Assembly: GCA_016718405.1 (NCBI GenBank)
Contig: JADKDJ010000005.1
Span: 186,001-250,000, forward strand
DNA: 64,000 nt
Reading direction: 5' to 3'
From: Candidatus Rhodoferax odensensis
Lineage (GTDB): Bacteria; Pseudomonadota; Gammaproteobacteria; Burkholderiales; Burkholderiaceae_C
A program made the translations under genes and the position numbers. Shown in pieces: positions 49,800-59,103 of the stretch (the stretch's first letter is position 1; the number at the start of each line of letters is the position of its first letter). The notes under the pieces are model-generated. The model saw only the letters and a program-made list of their open reading frames with translations. It ran no database searches and was not told the DNA's origin.

Positions 49800-51242
49800 A
49801 ACCGGCGGCGTGGCAGACACCTGCCGATCGGGCGGTTGCGCGAGTGTGGCTCGGCCCTTGCCTTCGCGCTTGCTGGCATACAGGGCCTGGTCGGCCCGCT
49901 CGATCAGTGTCGGCAAAGCCTCGGCCACGTCGCCTTGGAACACGGCCACGCCGAGGCTGACCCCTACGAATACATGCTCGCCATTGTCCAGCGCGATGGG
50001 TGCAACCATGTCCAGGATGGCGCGGTGGGCAACTTCCATTGCAGCGTGTGGCGAGGTCACCGCGTTCAGCACCAGGGCGAACTCGTCGCCCCCGAGCCGC
50101 GCGGCCGTATCGTTGGCGCGTGCCAGCCCCGCCAGACGCTGGCCCACTTGCACCAGTACCTGGTCGCCGCAGCCATGGCCCATGCTGTCGTTGATTGCCT
50201 TGAAACCGTCCAGGTCCACCAGCAGCAGCGCGCCGACCCGGTGGTCGCGGTGGGCAGCCAGCACGGCCTGGGACAGGCGGTCATCGAACAGGCGGCGGTT
50301 GGGTAGTCCGGTCAGTCGGTCATGGCTGGCAAGCGCCAGCACCTGCTGGTGGGCCCGTGCCAGCCACGCGCTGAGCATCCCCAGCAGCAGTGCGAACAAA
50401 TAGGACAGCGCAACGACCAGGGCAGGCGCACTGCCCGCGGCCTTCCAGCCGACCACCGGCACGGCAGCCAGAATCCAGTTGCCGCCACCGGGTAGGGGCA
50501 CGTCGAGCGTGACCGGCTTTTCATCGAACAGGCCGGCACGACCGATGAAGACGGCCCCCTGGGCACCCATGGCATCGAGGCCGCGGGCGGCCACCTGAAA
50601 ACCCATCTGGTCGGTGTTGAGCCCCACGTCGGCGAAAAGAGTGTCGGCGTTCACGGCCAGCGAGACGATGCCCCAGTAGCGCGGCTCGGCCATTGCGGGG
50701 GTGCCAGCTGGCTTGGACAGGAACACGGGCGTGCGGCTCACGATGCCCAGGCCGCCCTGCACCAGCGGGATAGGGCCGGCCACCACCGTGCAGCGGGTCT
50801 GGATGGCGCGCTCCACGGCACCGCGCTGTTGCGGGTTGTCTAGGTAGCGCAGGCCGAGGGCTTTCTCATTGCCCAGGCGCGGATAGACATCGCTGATGAC
50901 GTTGTCTGGCGCAAGCGCCAGGTTGCGGATGTTTTGCCGACTCTCCAACAGCCGCCCCACCACCAAGGCAAATATCTCTGGCGACATGCCGCCCTGCGCG
51001 GCCACAAAGGCAGCCACCGTTTCGGGCACCGAGAGCGTGCTCTGCAACTGGCGGTCCAGCCGGTCGCGAATTTGCAGAAGATGGCTTTGCGCCAGCCCCG
51101 CGATCTCGGTGCGCGCCTTGGTGTGCGAGATGTCGATCACTACCCAGGCCAAGAGCAGGGCCAACGCACCGCTGCACAACCCCACCACCAGAGGCAGGAA
51201 GCGGGACTGGAGCCAGTGGACCGGCAGGCGGGTGGTTGGCAT
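49800..51242 (-). CDS. Membrane-bound CHASE-GGDEF diguanylate cyclase, 3' end obscured
   Basis: An N-terminal helix (PLVVGLCSGALALLLAWVVI), a periplasmic CHASE-type sensor of about 210 residues (VPETVAAFVAAQGGMSPEIF, GIVSRTPVFLSKP), a second helix (LVVALSYLFALLLGMLSAWL) and a GGDEF domain with LTGLPNRRLF, VDLDGFKAINDSMGHGCGD and RLGGDEFALVL. The active-site motif is intact, so it should make c-di-GMP. The RxxD inhibition site is not obvious. The domain finishes with ADQALYASKREGKGRATL; the frame then runs into the T-free tract, so the true stop near 49800 cannot be read. Start 51242 or 51272. Confidence 0.85.
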
Positions 51243-51447
51243 AGGAAGGTAAAAGAGGATGGGCGGATGCATCTAAACCGAGTGGTTGGAGTATGCCCAT
51301 CGAAGTCGACCCCAGCCCACGGAAAAACCCTCACTAATGCCCCTGTGATCGAACTCGCAAGCTCATGGCCTCGCCGTGCCCCCCAAGCTCGGCACGGTCG
51401 TCGAGCCGTCGCCATGAGCCAGCTCCAAGCTCTGGGACAATTGAGGC

Positions 51448-52893
51448 ATGACCGATGACGTAGAAATCAAGAACGCACTTCCACCAGACTGGCTGGCCGT
51501 CGAATCACTGGACCTGGACGCTCAGGGCGTGGCGCACCGGGCCGATGGCAAGGTGGTGTTCATCGAGGGTGCGCTGCCGTTCGAACTGGTCAGCGCCCAA
51601 GTGAACCGAAGCAAGAACAACTGGGAGCAGGGCACTCTGACTGAGCTCCACCGCGAGTCTTCGCAGCGGGTGCAGCCCCGATGTCCCAACTTTGGCTTGC
51701 ATGCCGGCGCCTGCGGCGGCTGCAAGATGCAGCACTTGCACCCGGCGGCACAGGTGGCGGTGAAACAGCGCGCACTGGAAGACAACCTGTGGCATCTGGG
51801 CAAGGTCAAGGCCGAGCAGGTGCTGCGCCCGATCGAGGGCCCACCCTGGGGCTACCGCAACCGGGCGCGACTCTCTGTGCGACATGTGCTCAAGAAGGGC
51901 GCAGTCCTGATCGGTTTTCATGAGCGCAAGAGCCGCTACGTGGCCGACATGACCGAGTGCCACGTGTTGCCACCCGAGGTCAGCGCCATGTTGGTCCCCT
52001 TGCGCCAATTGATTGGCGCCCTGGATGCCAGAAACACGTGCCCGCAGATCGAGTTGGCGTGTGGCGACCGTGTGGTTGCATTGGTGCTACGGCATCTGGA
52101 ACCCCTCAGCGCTGCTGATCTGGAGCGCTTGCGCCAGTTTGGCGTGCGTCACCCCAGCGTGCAGTGGTGGTTGCAGCCCAAGGGACCCGAGACGGTGCGA
52201 CTGCTCGACGGTCAGTGCGAGTCGGCCCGCCTGCCGCTGGACTACGCGCTGCCCGAGTTCGAGGTGACGATGCCCTTCAAGCCGACCGACTTCACGCAGG
52301 TCAACCCCTATATCAACCGTGTGCTGGTGGCCAGGTCGCTACGCCTGTTGGCGCCGCGTCGGGATGAGCGGGTGATCGACTGGTTTTGTGGCCTGGGCAA
52401 CTTCACGCTGCCGCTGGCCACCCTGGCGCGCGAGGTGCTGGGCATTGAGGGCAGTGAGGAGCTGGTTGCCCGCTCACGTCAGAATTTTGCGACAAATCAG
52501 GCTGCAAGGCGCTCTGGTAAAGAATTGTCAGCTACTAAGTTTGTAGCTAGAAACCTGTTTGAGATGACGCCGGAGATGCTCGTCAGCGACGGCATCGCGG
52601 ACAAATGGCTGGTCGATCCGCCGCGCGAGGGCGCTTTCGCTTTGGTAAAGGCTTTGGCTGAATTGCATCAGCAGCGGGTTGACCCCGAGCATGCCGAGCG
52701 CACGCCCGGCGCTGAACGTTGGACACGCCCGAAACGCATCGTCTACGTCAGCTGCAATCCGGCGACGCTGGCTCGCGATGCTGGCCTGCTGGTGCATCAG
52801 GCGGGTTATCGGTGTACCGCGGCGGGGGTGGTCAACATGTTTCCCCACACGGCGCACGTGGAGAGTATTGCGGTGTTCGAGCGCGTGGACTGA
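51448..52893 (+). CDS. rlmD: 23S rRNA (uracil-1939-C5)-methyltransferase RlmD
   Basis: A 481-residue SAM-dependent RNA methyltransferase. An N-terminal TRAM domain leads to the Fe-S cysteine cluster ([18 protein letters not shown]). The catalytic part has [24 protein letters not shown] and [14 protein letters not shown] with the nucleophilic Cys. An AT-rich repeat copy (52493-52552) encodes [16 protein letters not shown], which appears inserted just after the SAM-site helix yet leaves the frame open. The ATG at 51448 gives full length. Confidence 0.94.
   Translation: MTDDVEIKNALPPDWLAVESLDLDAQGVAHRADGKVVFIEGALPFELVSAQVNRSKNNWEQGTLTELHRESSQRVQPRCPNFGLHAGACGGCKMQHLHPAAQVAVKQRALEDNLWHLGKVKAEQVLRPIEGPPWGYRNRARLSVRHVLKKGAVLIGFHERKSRYVADMTECHVLPPEVSAMLVPLRQLIGALDARNTCPQIELACGDRVVALVLRHLEPLSAADLERLRQFGVRHPSVQWWLQPKGPETVRLLDGQCESARLPLDYALPEFEVTMPFKPTDFTQVNPYINRVLVARSLRLLAPRRDERVIDWFCGLGNFTLPLATLAREVLGIEGSEELVARSRQNFATNQAARRSGKELSATKFVARNLFEMTPEMLVSDGIADKWLVDPPREGAFALVKALAELHQQRVDPEHAERTPGAERWTRPKRIVYVSCNPATLARDAGLLVHQAGYRCTAAGVVNMFPHTAHVESIAVFERVD
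52493..52552. repeat. AT-rich dispersed repeat inside rlmD
   Basis: CAAATCAGGCTGCAAGGCGC, then TCTGGTAAAGAATTGTCAGC, then TACTAAGTTTGTAGCTAG. The end is palindromic (AGCTAC and GTAGCT). Much lower GC than the flanking gene; related to the copy in earP. Confidence 0.58.
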
Positions 52894-52910
52894 GGGCCCG
52901 GCGACCGGGT

Positions 52911-53351
52911 TTACTGGGCGGCCTTCTTGGCCGGTTTTTCGGGGGACTGGTCGCCGGACTTCTCGGCTGATTTGGCTTTGGTTGCGCCGGGTTTGTCTTT
53001 TCCTTCGGCGCCGCCCTTGGCGCCAGCCTTCTTGTCGTCCGGGAGGACCTCTTCGGTGGGCTCTGACTTGGCTTCAACCGAGCGCACGCCCTCGATCTTG
53101 TTCTCGCGCATGTATTGGTCCATCTCCTTCCAGCCTTCGAAGATGGCCGACTTGGAGGCGCGCTCGTTGAGGTTGTAGCAGTCTTCGATGCTGCGCAAGC
53201 CATGCCGGCAACCACCGCCAATCGCTTTGGCTTCCGCTTCGCGTCGGGCTATTGCCGGGTCGGGTCCCAAGCCCGGAATATCGCAGGCCGCAAGCAGCAG
53301 CGCCAGGCCAGCGAGCAGCGGGCGCGCGTTCAGGTGGGACAAGGTTGGCAT
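52911..53351 (-). CDS. Putative lipoprotein with Lys/Ala-rich tail
   Basis: A 146-residue lipoprotein of unknown function. MPTLSHLNARPLLAGLALL leads to the lipobox LLAAC near residue 25. The mature part has a short conserved-looking domain with two cysteines (GGGCRHGLRSIEDCYNLNER) and EGWKEMDQYMRENKIEGVRS, then a low-complexity Lys/Ala/Pro/Glu tail of about 55 residues. The start at 53351 is chosen for the signal peptide. It is convergent with rlmD and 89 bp downstream of the BI-1 gene, beyond a terminator. Confidence 0.78.
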   Translation of the reverse strand: MPTLSHLNARPLLAGLALLLAACDIPGLGPDPAIARREAEAKAIGGGCRHGLRSIEDCYNLNERASKSAIFEGWKEMDQYMRENKIEGVRSVEAKSEPTEEVLPDDKKAGAKGGAEGKDKPGATKAKSAEKSGDQSPEKPAKKAAQ

Positions 53352-53390
53352 ACCTGTGTTATCGGCAAGTGGCGCGGGGTATTGAATTGC

Positions 53391-53415
53391 AAAAAAGGCC
53401 CCGCAGGGCCTTTTT
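53391..53415 (-). terminator. Rho-independent terminator of the BI-1 gene
   Basis: AAAAAGGCCC, loop CGCA, GGGCCTTTTT: a ten-base perfect stem flanked by A and T runs, so it could work in both directions. It begins 26 bases after the BI-1 stop. Confidence 0.88.
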
Positions 53416-53440
53416 GGAAACGCTTGCCTGCTGGTCAAGC

Positions 53441-54142
53441 TTAATCGCGTTCGCCGCCGAAGATCCCCAACAGGGCCAACAGACTCTGAAACACGTTGAT
53501 GATGTCCAGGTACAGGGCCAGCGTGGCGCTGATGTAGTTGGTCTCGCCACCGTCAATGATTTGCTTGACGTCGTAAAGCATGTAGGCGCTGAAAATGCCA
53601 ATGGCCAGCACCGAAATGGCCATCATGCCAGCGCTGGAGCCCACGAACACATTGATGATGCCGCCGACCATCAGGGTCACGGCGCCGACAAACAGCCATT
53701 TGCCCATGCCGGAAATATCGCGCTTGATCACGCTGGCCAAGCTGGCCATGGCGAAAAACACGCCGGCCGTGCCGCCAAATGCGGTCATCACCAGATCAGG
53801 GCCGTTCTTGAAACCCAGCACCATGGCGATCAGGCGCGACAGCATCAGGCCCATGAAGAAGGTGAAGCCCAGCAAGACCGGGACACCCGCAGCCGAGTTC
53901 TTGGTTTTCTCGATGGCGTAAATGAAGCCAAAAGCACCGCCCAAGAACACAATTAGGCCGATTCCGCCCGTCAGTGACTTGGTGATGCCGCTGGCCACGC
54001 CCAGCCAGGCGCCCAGCACCGTGGGCAACAGGCTCAGCGCCAGCAGCCAGTAGGTGTTGCGCAATACCTTGTTGCGCTGTTCGGCGGATGTGACCTGGCC
54101 GTAGCCAGCGCCTTGCTCAATCGTTTGAACATGATCGGACAT
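53441..54142 (-). CDS. Bax inhibitor-1/YccA family membrane protein
   Basis: A 233-residue protein with seven predicted membrane helices. RNTYWLLALSLLPTVLGAWL opens it; SAYMLYDVKQIIDGGETNYI and ALYLDIINVFQSLLALLGIF carry the di-aspartyl sensor region of BI-1 proteins. In E. coli the relative YccA modulates the FtsH protease; others conduct calcium. It is a single gene with its own terminator. The ATG at 54142 is unambiguous. Confidence 0.92.
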   Translation of the reverse strand: MSDHVQTIEQGAGYGQVTSAEQRNKVLRNTYWLLALSLLPTVLGAWLGVASGITKSLTGGIGLIVFLGGAFGFIYAIEKTKNSAAGVPVLLGFTFFMGLMLSRLIAMVLGFKNGPDLVMTAFGGTAGVFFAMASLASVIKRDISGMGKWLFVGAVTLMVGGIINVFVGSSAGMMAISVLAIGIFSAYMLYDVKQIIDGGETNYISATLALYLDIINVFQSLLALLGIFGGERD

Positions 54143-54330
54143 ACTTCATACTCCTTCGTAGCTGCAAACCGCAGATGGGGTGGATTCTAGGTTGGATCAA
54201 GGGCCAACCAAATAGTTTCGCGCTGAAATGCGTACTTTTTTGTAAGGTCACTTCGACCCTGGGTGGCGGGGTTGACCCCTCACACTGCCACTATGCTTGG
54301 AGCAATGTTCAAACTGGAGTCAAATCTCCC

Positions 54331-54738
54331 ATGCAAACCAAACCCGTGCTGGTACTCGCCGACGTGAAGACCATCGCCGCTGCGGCGGAAGCCGAAGCCC
54401 TCAAGAACCAATGGGCGGTGAGCATCGCCATTGTGGACGATGGGGGCCATTTGTTATGGCTGCAACGGCTCGACGGCGCGCCGGCCATATCGGCGCACAT
54501 CGCACCGGCCAAGGCGCACACTGCCGCGCTGGGGCGGCGCGAGAGCAAGGTTTACGAAGACATTGTCAACGGTGGACGAACCTCGTTTCTGAGCGCGCCT
54601 GCGATCGAAGGCCTGCTCGAAGGCGGTGTCCCGATCATGTACGGTGGCCAGTGTCTGGGTGCGGTGGGGGTCAGCGGCGTCAAATCCAGCGAAGACGCGC
54701 AGATTGCCAAAACCGGAATTGCCGCCCTTGGCCTTTAA
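54331..54738 (+). CDS. GlcG/HbpS family heme-degrading-like protein
   Basis: A 135-residue GlcG/HbpS-type alpha-beta protein. VLADVKTIAAAAEAEALKNQ, IVDDGGHLLWLQRLDGAP, AKAHTAALGRRESK and the C-terminal GQCLGAVGVSG are the family landmarks. Relatives bind heme or cobalamin or are encoded with glycolate oxidase; no such neighbour is present here, so its role is open. The ATG at 54331 fits the family start. The next gene (DUF454) overlaps its 3' end by 20 bases. Confidence 0.88.
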   Translation: MQTKPVLVLADVKTIAAAAEAEALKNQWAVSIAIVDDGGHLLWLQRLDGAPAISAHIAPAKAHTAALGRRESKVYEDIVNGGRTSFLSAPAIEGLLEGGVPIMYGGQCLGAVGVSGVKSSEDAQIAKTGIAALGL

Positions 54739-55147
54739 CGAGTCAAGCGCCACGGCGGCGAAGGTCGATCTCACTGCGCCTCGCCCGCGCTGGCAGCGCG
54801 TGCTGTGGCTGGTCGGTGGCAGTATCGCGCTGGCCACGGGGGTGGTCGGCATTGTGTTGCCCTTGCTGCCCACCACGCCCTTTGTACTGCTGGCGGCCTT
54901 CTGTTTTGCCCGAGGCAGCGCCCGCTACGAGCACTGGCTGCTGACCCACCCGCGTTTCGGCCCGATGGTGCATGACTGGCGCGCCAACCGGGCGGTGCCG
55001 CTGCGGGCCAAGCAGCTCGCCTGGGTAATGATGGCGCTCAGCTCCGCCATCGCTTGGTGGGTGCTACCCGCGCACGTGCGCTGGATCCCCGGCGCATCCT
55101 GCGTCGTGGTCGGTACGTGGCTCTGGAGTCTGCCCACGCGGCGTTGA
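54719..55147 (+). CDS. YbaN family protein (DUF454)
   Basis: An inner-membrane DUF454 protein of about 142 residues and unknown function. WLVGGSIALATGVVGIVLPL is the first helix, followed by LPTTPFVLLAAFCFARGSAR, YEHWLLTHPRFGPMV and a second hydrophobic block. No ATG is available near the N-terminus; TTG at 54719 or 54728 are the candidates, both inside the end of the GlcG-like gene, so translational coupling is likely. Confidence 0.85.
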   Translation: MPPLAFNESSATAAKVDLTAPRPRWQRVLWLVGGSIALATGVVGIVLPLLPTTPFVLLAAFCFARGSARYEHWLLTHPRFGPMVHDWRANRAVPLRAKQLAWVMMALSSAIAWWVLPAHVRWIPGASCVVVGTWLWSLPTRR

Positions 55148-55199
55148 GACCGATCAATAGGCGGCACCGGCGAAGGGGACCTGCGCTGGCACTCTTTCG

Positions 55200-56735
55200 T
55201 CAGGCATGCAGGGCGGCGGGCAAACCGAAGTGGAACTCTGTTCCGGATTGAGGCGCCGACCGCACTTCAATGCGGCTGCCGTGCAACTCCAAAATGCGTC
55301 GCGCGATCGCCAGCCCCAAACCGGTGCTTTGGGCGCTTGCGGCATCGACATCCGGCGCGGGCTTGGTCCAATAACGCTCGAAAATGTGGGGCAAATCCGC
55401 ACTGGGAATTCCATGCCCGTTGTCCCGCACCTGAACGTGCACGGCAGAACCTGCTGCGCTAACCATCAGTTCCACGCGCCCCCCTGATGGGGTGTGGCGC
55501 AAAGCGTTGTCGATCAGGTTTTGCAGCACTCGTTCTATCAAGCCGATGTCGGCCAGCACTTGCGCTTGGCGATCTGCGTTGTCGGCCAGATGCAGTGTGA
55601 CGCCACGCGACTGTGCCGCGATCGTGTAGTTTTGAAGCAAGTCATTGATCAATTCGGCTAGACAAAATGGCTCGGCCTGAAGCACCGTTTGGCCTGACTC
55701 GAGTTTGGACAGCTCAAACAGCTCCGCCACCCTGCGCCCGAGACTGCGGCAGTGTTGCAAGCAGGTGCGCAAATACTGCTCCCGAGCCTCGGCGGGCAAC
55801 TCGGAACCTCGCAGCAAAAGGGTTTCAATGTAGCCTTGAATACTGGTCAGCGGCGTGTGCAGGTCATGCGACACGTTGCTTACCAATTCACGGCGCAAGC
55901 GCTCGGCATCCTCCAGGCGAGTGAACTGTTGGCTTACGCGCTCGCGTAAGGTCTCGGCAGCTTGGCTGACCACATCAATCTCATCGCGCGCGCGCCCGTG
56001 CGGCGGGTTGGGTCCGGACTCAGGTTGCCTAAACTGCGACAACTCCTGCGCCATGATTCGCAGGCGCCGCGTGACGCGCGTCTGTACCGAGACAATCAAC
56101 ACCGTCGCGAACCCAAGCACCAGCGCCAGCACCGGCCAAACACTCTGCTGGTGGCGCTGCGTCGCCGATCGTTGCTGTTGCTGGCGCGCCTGTTGACCAT
56201 TCAAGATCAAGTAGAGATAGCCTTGCACGTTTGTGGCATCAGGTAGCGGTGCTATCGAAACCAGATTGGGCGCGCCGGGGTTGCGCGGATCGTCTCCGAA
56301 CACCGGTAGCGGTGGCACATTGTCGAGCAACAAGGGGGCGACAGAACTCAGGTCAACCTGCACCAGCCGCGGCTTTTCCTCACCCAAGGTGTGTTGCAGG
56401 ATGCGGCCTTGCCGGTCAATCAGGTAGGCCTCCAGCGACGGATGAATCATGCTGATGTACATCGCCGAATTGGCCAGCTGCGTAGGATGAGCGTTGCCCT
56501 GCGCATCAATGAACGGCGCTGTTTGGCGCTGGGCGATGTACTTCGCCAGGCCAATGCCTTGCCACTGCAAATGGGCGTCGCGTTCGCGCCCCAGAGTGTG
56601 CTCGTACCACAGCAACAACACCACGCTGATCGCGCCCAGACATAGCGCTACCCAGACGGCCAGGCGCACATGCAAGCGTTGCCGCCATGGGACAGCGGTG
56701 CTGGCGTCGGATGTGTCGACTGGCCCGGACCTCAT
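55200..56735 (-). CDS. Sensor histidine kinase
   Basis: A 511-residue membrane kinase. The first helix (LAVWVALCLGAISVVLLLWY, about residues 26-45) and the second (WPVLALVLGFATVLIVSVQT) bracket a periplasmic sensor of about 160 residues. HAMP, HisKA (VSNVSHDLHTPLTSIQGY with the phospho-His), N box (NLIDNALRHT), G1 (DNGHGIPSADLPHIFERYW) and G2 (STGLGLAIARRIL) are intact. Its ATG overlaps the stop of the response regulator gene (ATGA). The signal is unknown; the sensor has no recognisable family. Confidence 0.93.
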   Translation of the reverse strand: MRSGPVDTSDASTAVPWRQRLHVRLAVWVALCLGAISVVLLLWYEHTLGRERDAHLQWQGIGLAKYIAQRQTAPFIDAQGNAHPTQLANSAMYISMIHPSLEAYLIDRQGRILQHTLGEEKPRLVQVDLSSVAPLLLDNVPPLPVFGDDPRNPGAPNLVSIAPLPDATNVQGYLYLILNGQQARQQQQRSATQRHQQSVWPVLALVLGFATVLIVSVQTRVTRRLRIMAQELSQFRQPESGPNPPHGRARDEIDVVSQAAETLRERVSQQFTRLEDAERLRRELVSNVSHDLHTPLTSIQGYIETLLLRGSELPAEAREQYLRTCLQHCRSLGRRVAELFELSKLESGQTVLQAEPFCLAELINDLLQNYTIAAQSRGVTLHLADNADRQAQVLADIGLIERVLQNLIDNALRHTPSGGRVELMVSAAGSAVHVQVRDNGHGIPSADLPHIFERYWTKPAPDVDAASAQSTGLGLAIARRILELHGSRIEVRSAPQSGTEFHFGLPAALHA

Positions 56736-57454
56736 GGCGGCGCCTGAAAACGGTAGCCTACTCCCCAGACCGTGTCGATGTAGCCATCGCCCAGCTTCTT
56801 TCGCAAGCGATTGATGTGTGTATTGACGGTGTGGTCGTAGCCGTCGTGGCCGTAGCCCCAGACTTCTGCCAGCAGCTCGTTGCGGCTGAAAGCCTTGCCT
56901 GGCTGGTTCGCGAAGTGCCACAGCAAGCTGAACTCGCGAGGCGTCAAGGTAAGCTCGTGCCCATGCATCCAGGCTTTGCGCTGCACCCGGTCAATGCGCA
57001 TGGCCGCGACCTGCAAAAACTCGGGAGACGCAGGCAGAGCTTCACCATGCGAGGGCGAGCGCAACGCGGCGCGGCGCCACAAGGCGCGCACGCGGGCTTG
57101 CAGTTCCATCACGCTGAAGGGTTTGGTCAGGTAGTCGTCGGCGCCGAGTTCGAGGCCAAGCACGCGGTCGAGCTCGCTGCCGCGCGCGGTAAGCATCAGG
57201 ATCGGCACGTCATACCCCTTCGCACGCACTGCGCGGCAGACTTCCAACCCGCCCAGGCCGGGCAGGTTCAGGTCCAACACCAACAGATCCCACGGCCCTT
57301 GCGCCAGCGCCAACCGTAAGCCCTCGCGTCCATCACTCTCGATATGCGCGGCCGCCGGCAATTCGGCCACATGCAAGGCAATCAATCTGGCAACGTCCGG
57401 CTCGTCTTCAACAATCAAGACGCGGCGCGAGGATTCTGGAGTCATGGCGCGCAT
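56732..57454 (-). CDS. OmpR/PhoB-type response regulator
   Basis: A two-domain regulator of about 240 residues. Receiver: VLIVEDEPDVARLIALHV, the phospho-acceptor Asp in LLVLDLNLPGLGG and TKPFSVMELQARVRALWRR. C-terminal winged helix: LTLTPREFSLLWHFANQPGK and HTVNTHINRLRKKLGDGYI, ending VGYRFQAPP. The start may be ATG 57454 or 57445. It is co-transcribed with the kinase downstream. A possible target is the divergent region, but no repeated operator was seen. Confidence 0.93.
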   Translation of the reverse strand: MRAMTPESSRRVLIVEDEPDVARLIALHVAELPAAAHIESDGREGLRLALAQGPWDLLVLDLNLPGLGGLEVCRAVRAKGYDVPILMLTARGSELDRVLGLELGADDYLTKPFSVMELQARVRALWRRAALRSPSHGEALPASPEFLQVAAMRIDRVQRKAWMHGHELTLTPREFSLLWHFANQPGKAFSRNELLAEVWGYGHDGYDHTVNTHINRLRKKLGDGYIDTVWGVGYRFQAPP

Positions 57455-57598
57455 GATAGTTTGATCCCGGACCGCCGCACGGCCACAGTCGCTCTTGCCA
57501 GTTGGCTCCCGGGCTGATCTCGCAAGCCAGGCATGAGCCAGCGACGCGGCGCCGTTCGTGGACAACTGCGCGCAGGCACGCATGGGTGTTTGGCAGGC

Positions 57599-58510
57599 TC
57601 AGCGGCTCAGACTCACGCTGCCCGACAGGATCTGCCCACTTGCAGTGGTGTTGTTGGCCATGGTCTGTGAGTTGGCGCCTCCCACGGCGCTGCCAATGGG
57701 GCTAAGCAGTGGTTTCAGCGTAAACGGCGCAGCGCTGTTGTCGGGTTCGGGTTCAATCGAGATCACCGCCATGCCACCAGTCAGAACCAGCGGCGGTGTG
57801 ATGAAGTCCTGCCCCGGAAACGGTGGGGCTGCCAACGGGCCCGCAGTGCTGCCACTTCCGTCGGAGTCTGCCCCGGAAACCGACGTGAAGCGTCCTGTGC
57901 TGAGCGGTGTTCCGTTGACAACGACCCAGCCCTCATAGACCCAACCGGCGGGCAGGGTGGGCAAGGTCAAGCTGGCTTGCGGCGCACCGTCCACCATCTT
58001 CAGCCACCAGATGCCCTGGTTGTCATCGGTCGTGCTGGCACTGCTGGGCGTGGCCAGAATGAAGCTGCCTGCGGCGCTGCTGAAGTTGTTGCCCAGAGCG
58101 GCAGCATGCTGAACGGACACCGTTGCCATAGTCTTGTCGGCATTGAAGTCGCCGGCCAGCAAGTGCGTGGCGGTGGGTGCGGGGACATCGTTGACTGCGG
58201 GTTCGATGGTCAAAACAAAGGCGGTGGCCGCGTCAGCTTGTGCACGTGGAATGTTGAACTCGGTTTGGCTCAGCTTGCCACTGGCGTCAACGGTGAAGCG
58301 TCCGCTCGATACCGGTCCGGCAGCGGTCACCAACCAGCCCTCGTAAACTGCGGCGCTACCCAGGTTCTCCAGGCCGGACAGATTGAGTTTGAGACTTGCT
58401 TCATTGTTGTCTGAACCGCCACATGCGGCTAAGGCGGTCGCAGCGAGGGCGCTCAGCGCGAAGTGACGCATCTTCATTGGAGCGAAGCGACGGGGTGAAG
58501 TGTTTGACAT
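57599..58510 (-). CDS. Lipoprotein with duplicated RskA-like domain
   Basis: A 303-residue lipoprotein: signal peptide with lipobox LAACGG near residue 28. The mature part is a tandem duplication. Each half has a YEGW-x-V segment followed by G-P-x-S-x-GRF (VYEGWLVTAAGPVSSGRFTV and VYEGWVVVNGTPLSTGRFTS), resembling the extracytoplasmic domain of anti-sigma-K factors, but there is no membrane helix or sigma-binding part. The function is unknown. The start at 58510 fits the signal peptide. The 300 bp upstream hold the Fur-type promoter of the opposite strand. Confidence 0.78.
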   Translation of the reverse strand: MSNTSPRRFAPMKMRHFALSALAATALAACGGSDNNEASLKLNLSGLENLGSAAVYEGWLVTAAGPVSSGRFTVDASGKLSQTEFNIPRAQADAATAFVLTIEPAVNDVPAPTATHLLAGDFNADKTMATVSVQHAAALGNNFSSAAGSFILATPSSASTTDDNQGIWWLKMVDGAPQASLTLPTLPAGWVYEGWVVVNGTPLSTGRFTSVSGADSDGSGSTAGPLAAPPFPGQDFITPPLVLTGGMAVISIEPEPDNSAAPFTLKPLLSPIGSAVGGANSQTMANNTTASGQILSGSVSLSR

Positions 58511-58670
58511 GGGTGATTTCTCCGTAAGGTGGTTCGACTGCCATGGGCGACAGACCGATTCCATTGCAGCATCAGGGCCGTGAGAAATCATCACCAATTC
58601 ATAACAATCCGATGAACATCTGAAACGCCAGGAAGCCGTCCGTTTCCATTCAACGGGTCTCTCAAACAAC

Positions 58671-58699
58671 TTGTAGATGAGAACGATTCGTATTACACT
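58671..58699 (+). promoter_or_regulatory. Fur-type box within a promoter
   Basis: GATGAGAACGATTCGTATTA at 58676-58695 fits the Fur pattern TGA-x-AAT-x-ATT-x-TCA at about two thirds of positions. It lies between a weak -35 (TTGTAG) and -10 (TACACT) spaced 17 bases, a repressible layout for the genes from 58811. Confidence 0.6.
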
Positions 58700-58810
58700 T
58701 GGTTTGCATTGATACTTGCATCGGTGCTTCGAGCCAGCTTGTCGCCAGCTATTTCCCCTGTAAACGATCGCGGTCGCCTGTCGGGCTAGACCGCTCGGCT
58801 GGAGAGTGCA

Positions 58811-59089
58811 ATGAGTCATCAACAAGGTAAACCAGGGTCGGCCAAGCGAACCCATGGCGACAGACACGGCGATGCCGTGACGATTGCCAGTGCGGAAGTG
58901 GGTTCGGTGTCGGTGTGTGCGTGCGGTGTCATCACCTTGACGTTGCAATACATCAGTCTGCGTTTGGAGCCGGGCGCGTTTCGTGAGCTGCAGGGCCTGC
59001 TGCACTTTTCTCAGCGCAAGCTTGATGGGGGAGCGGCTCACGCCGCACCGCAGGGGGCTGGTGGCGCCGATGTGGCGTCTGTGCATTGA
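58811..59089 (+). CDS. Small conserved protein ahead of DUF2325 gene
   Basis: A 92-residue protein of unknown function. The middle, VSVCACGVITLTLQYISLRL and EPGAFRELQGLLHFSQRKLD, looks like a small folded domain with a Cys-x-Cys pair; both ends are polar and variable. The ATG at 58811 has a GGAG site 8 bases upstream. It follows a Fur-type box and its stop lies 14 bases before the DUF2325 gene, so the two probably form an iron-responsive operon. Possible roles in iron handling are inference. Confidence 0.75.
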   Translation: MSHQQGKPGSAKRTHGDRHGDAVTIASAEVGSVSVCACGVITLTLQYISLRLEPGAFRELQGLLHFSQRKLDGGAAHAAPQGAGGADVASVH

Positions 59090-59103
59090 CGGGGGGGCCG
59101 CGG

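Noticed and set aside
47747..49879. A 710-residue open frame joining a Pro/Ala-rich leader to the acyl-CoA dehydrogenase
   Set aside because: The leader is translated artefact sequence; the family start is at 48973.
49104..51272. A 722-residue open frame with a long Pro/Gly/Arg-rich C-terminus
   Set aside because: The part beyond about 49800 is only the T-free tract read without stops; the real protein ends near there.
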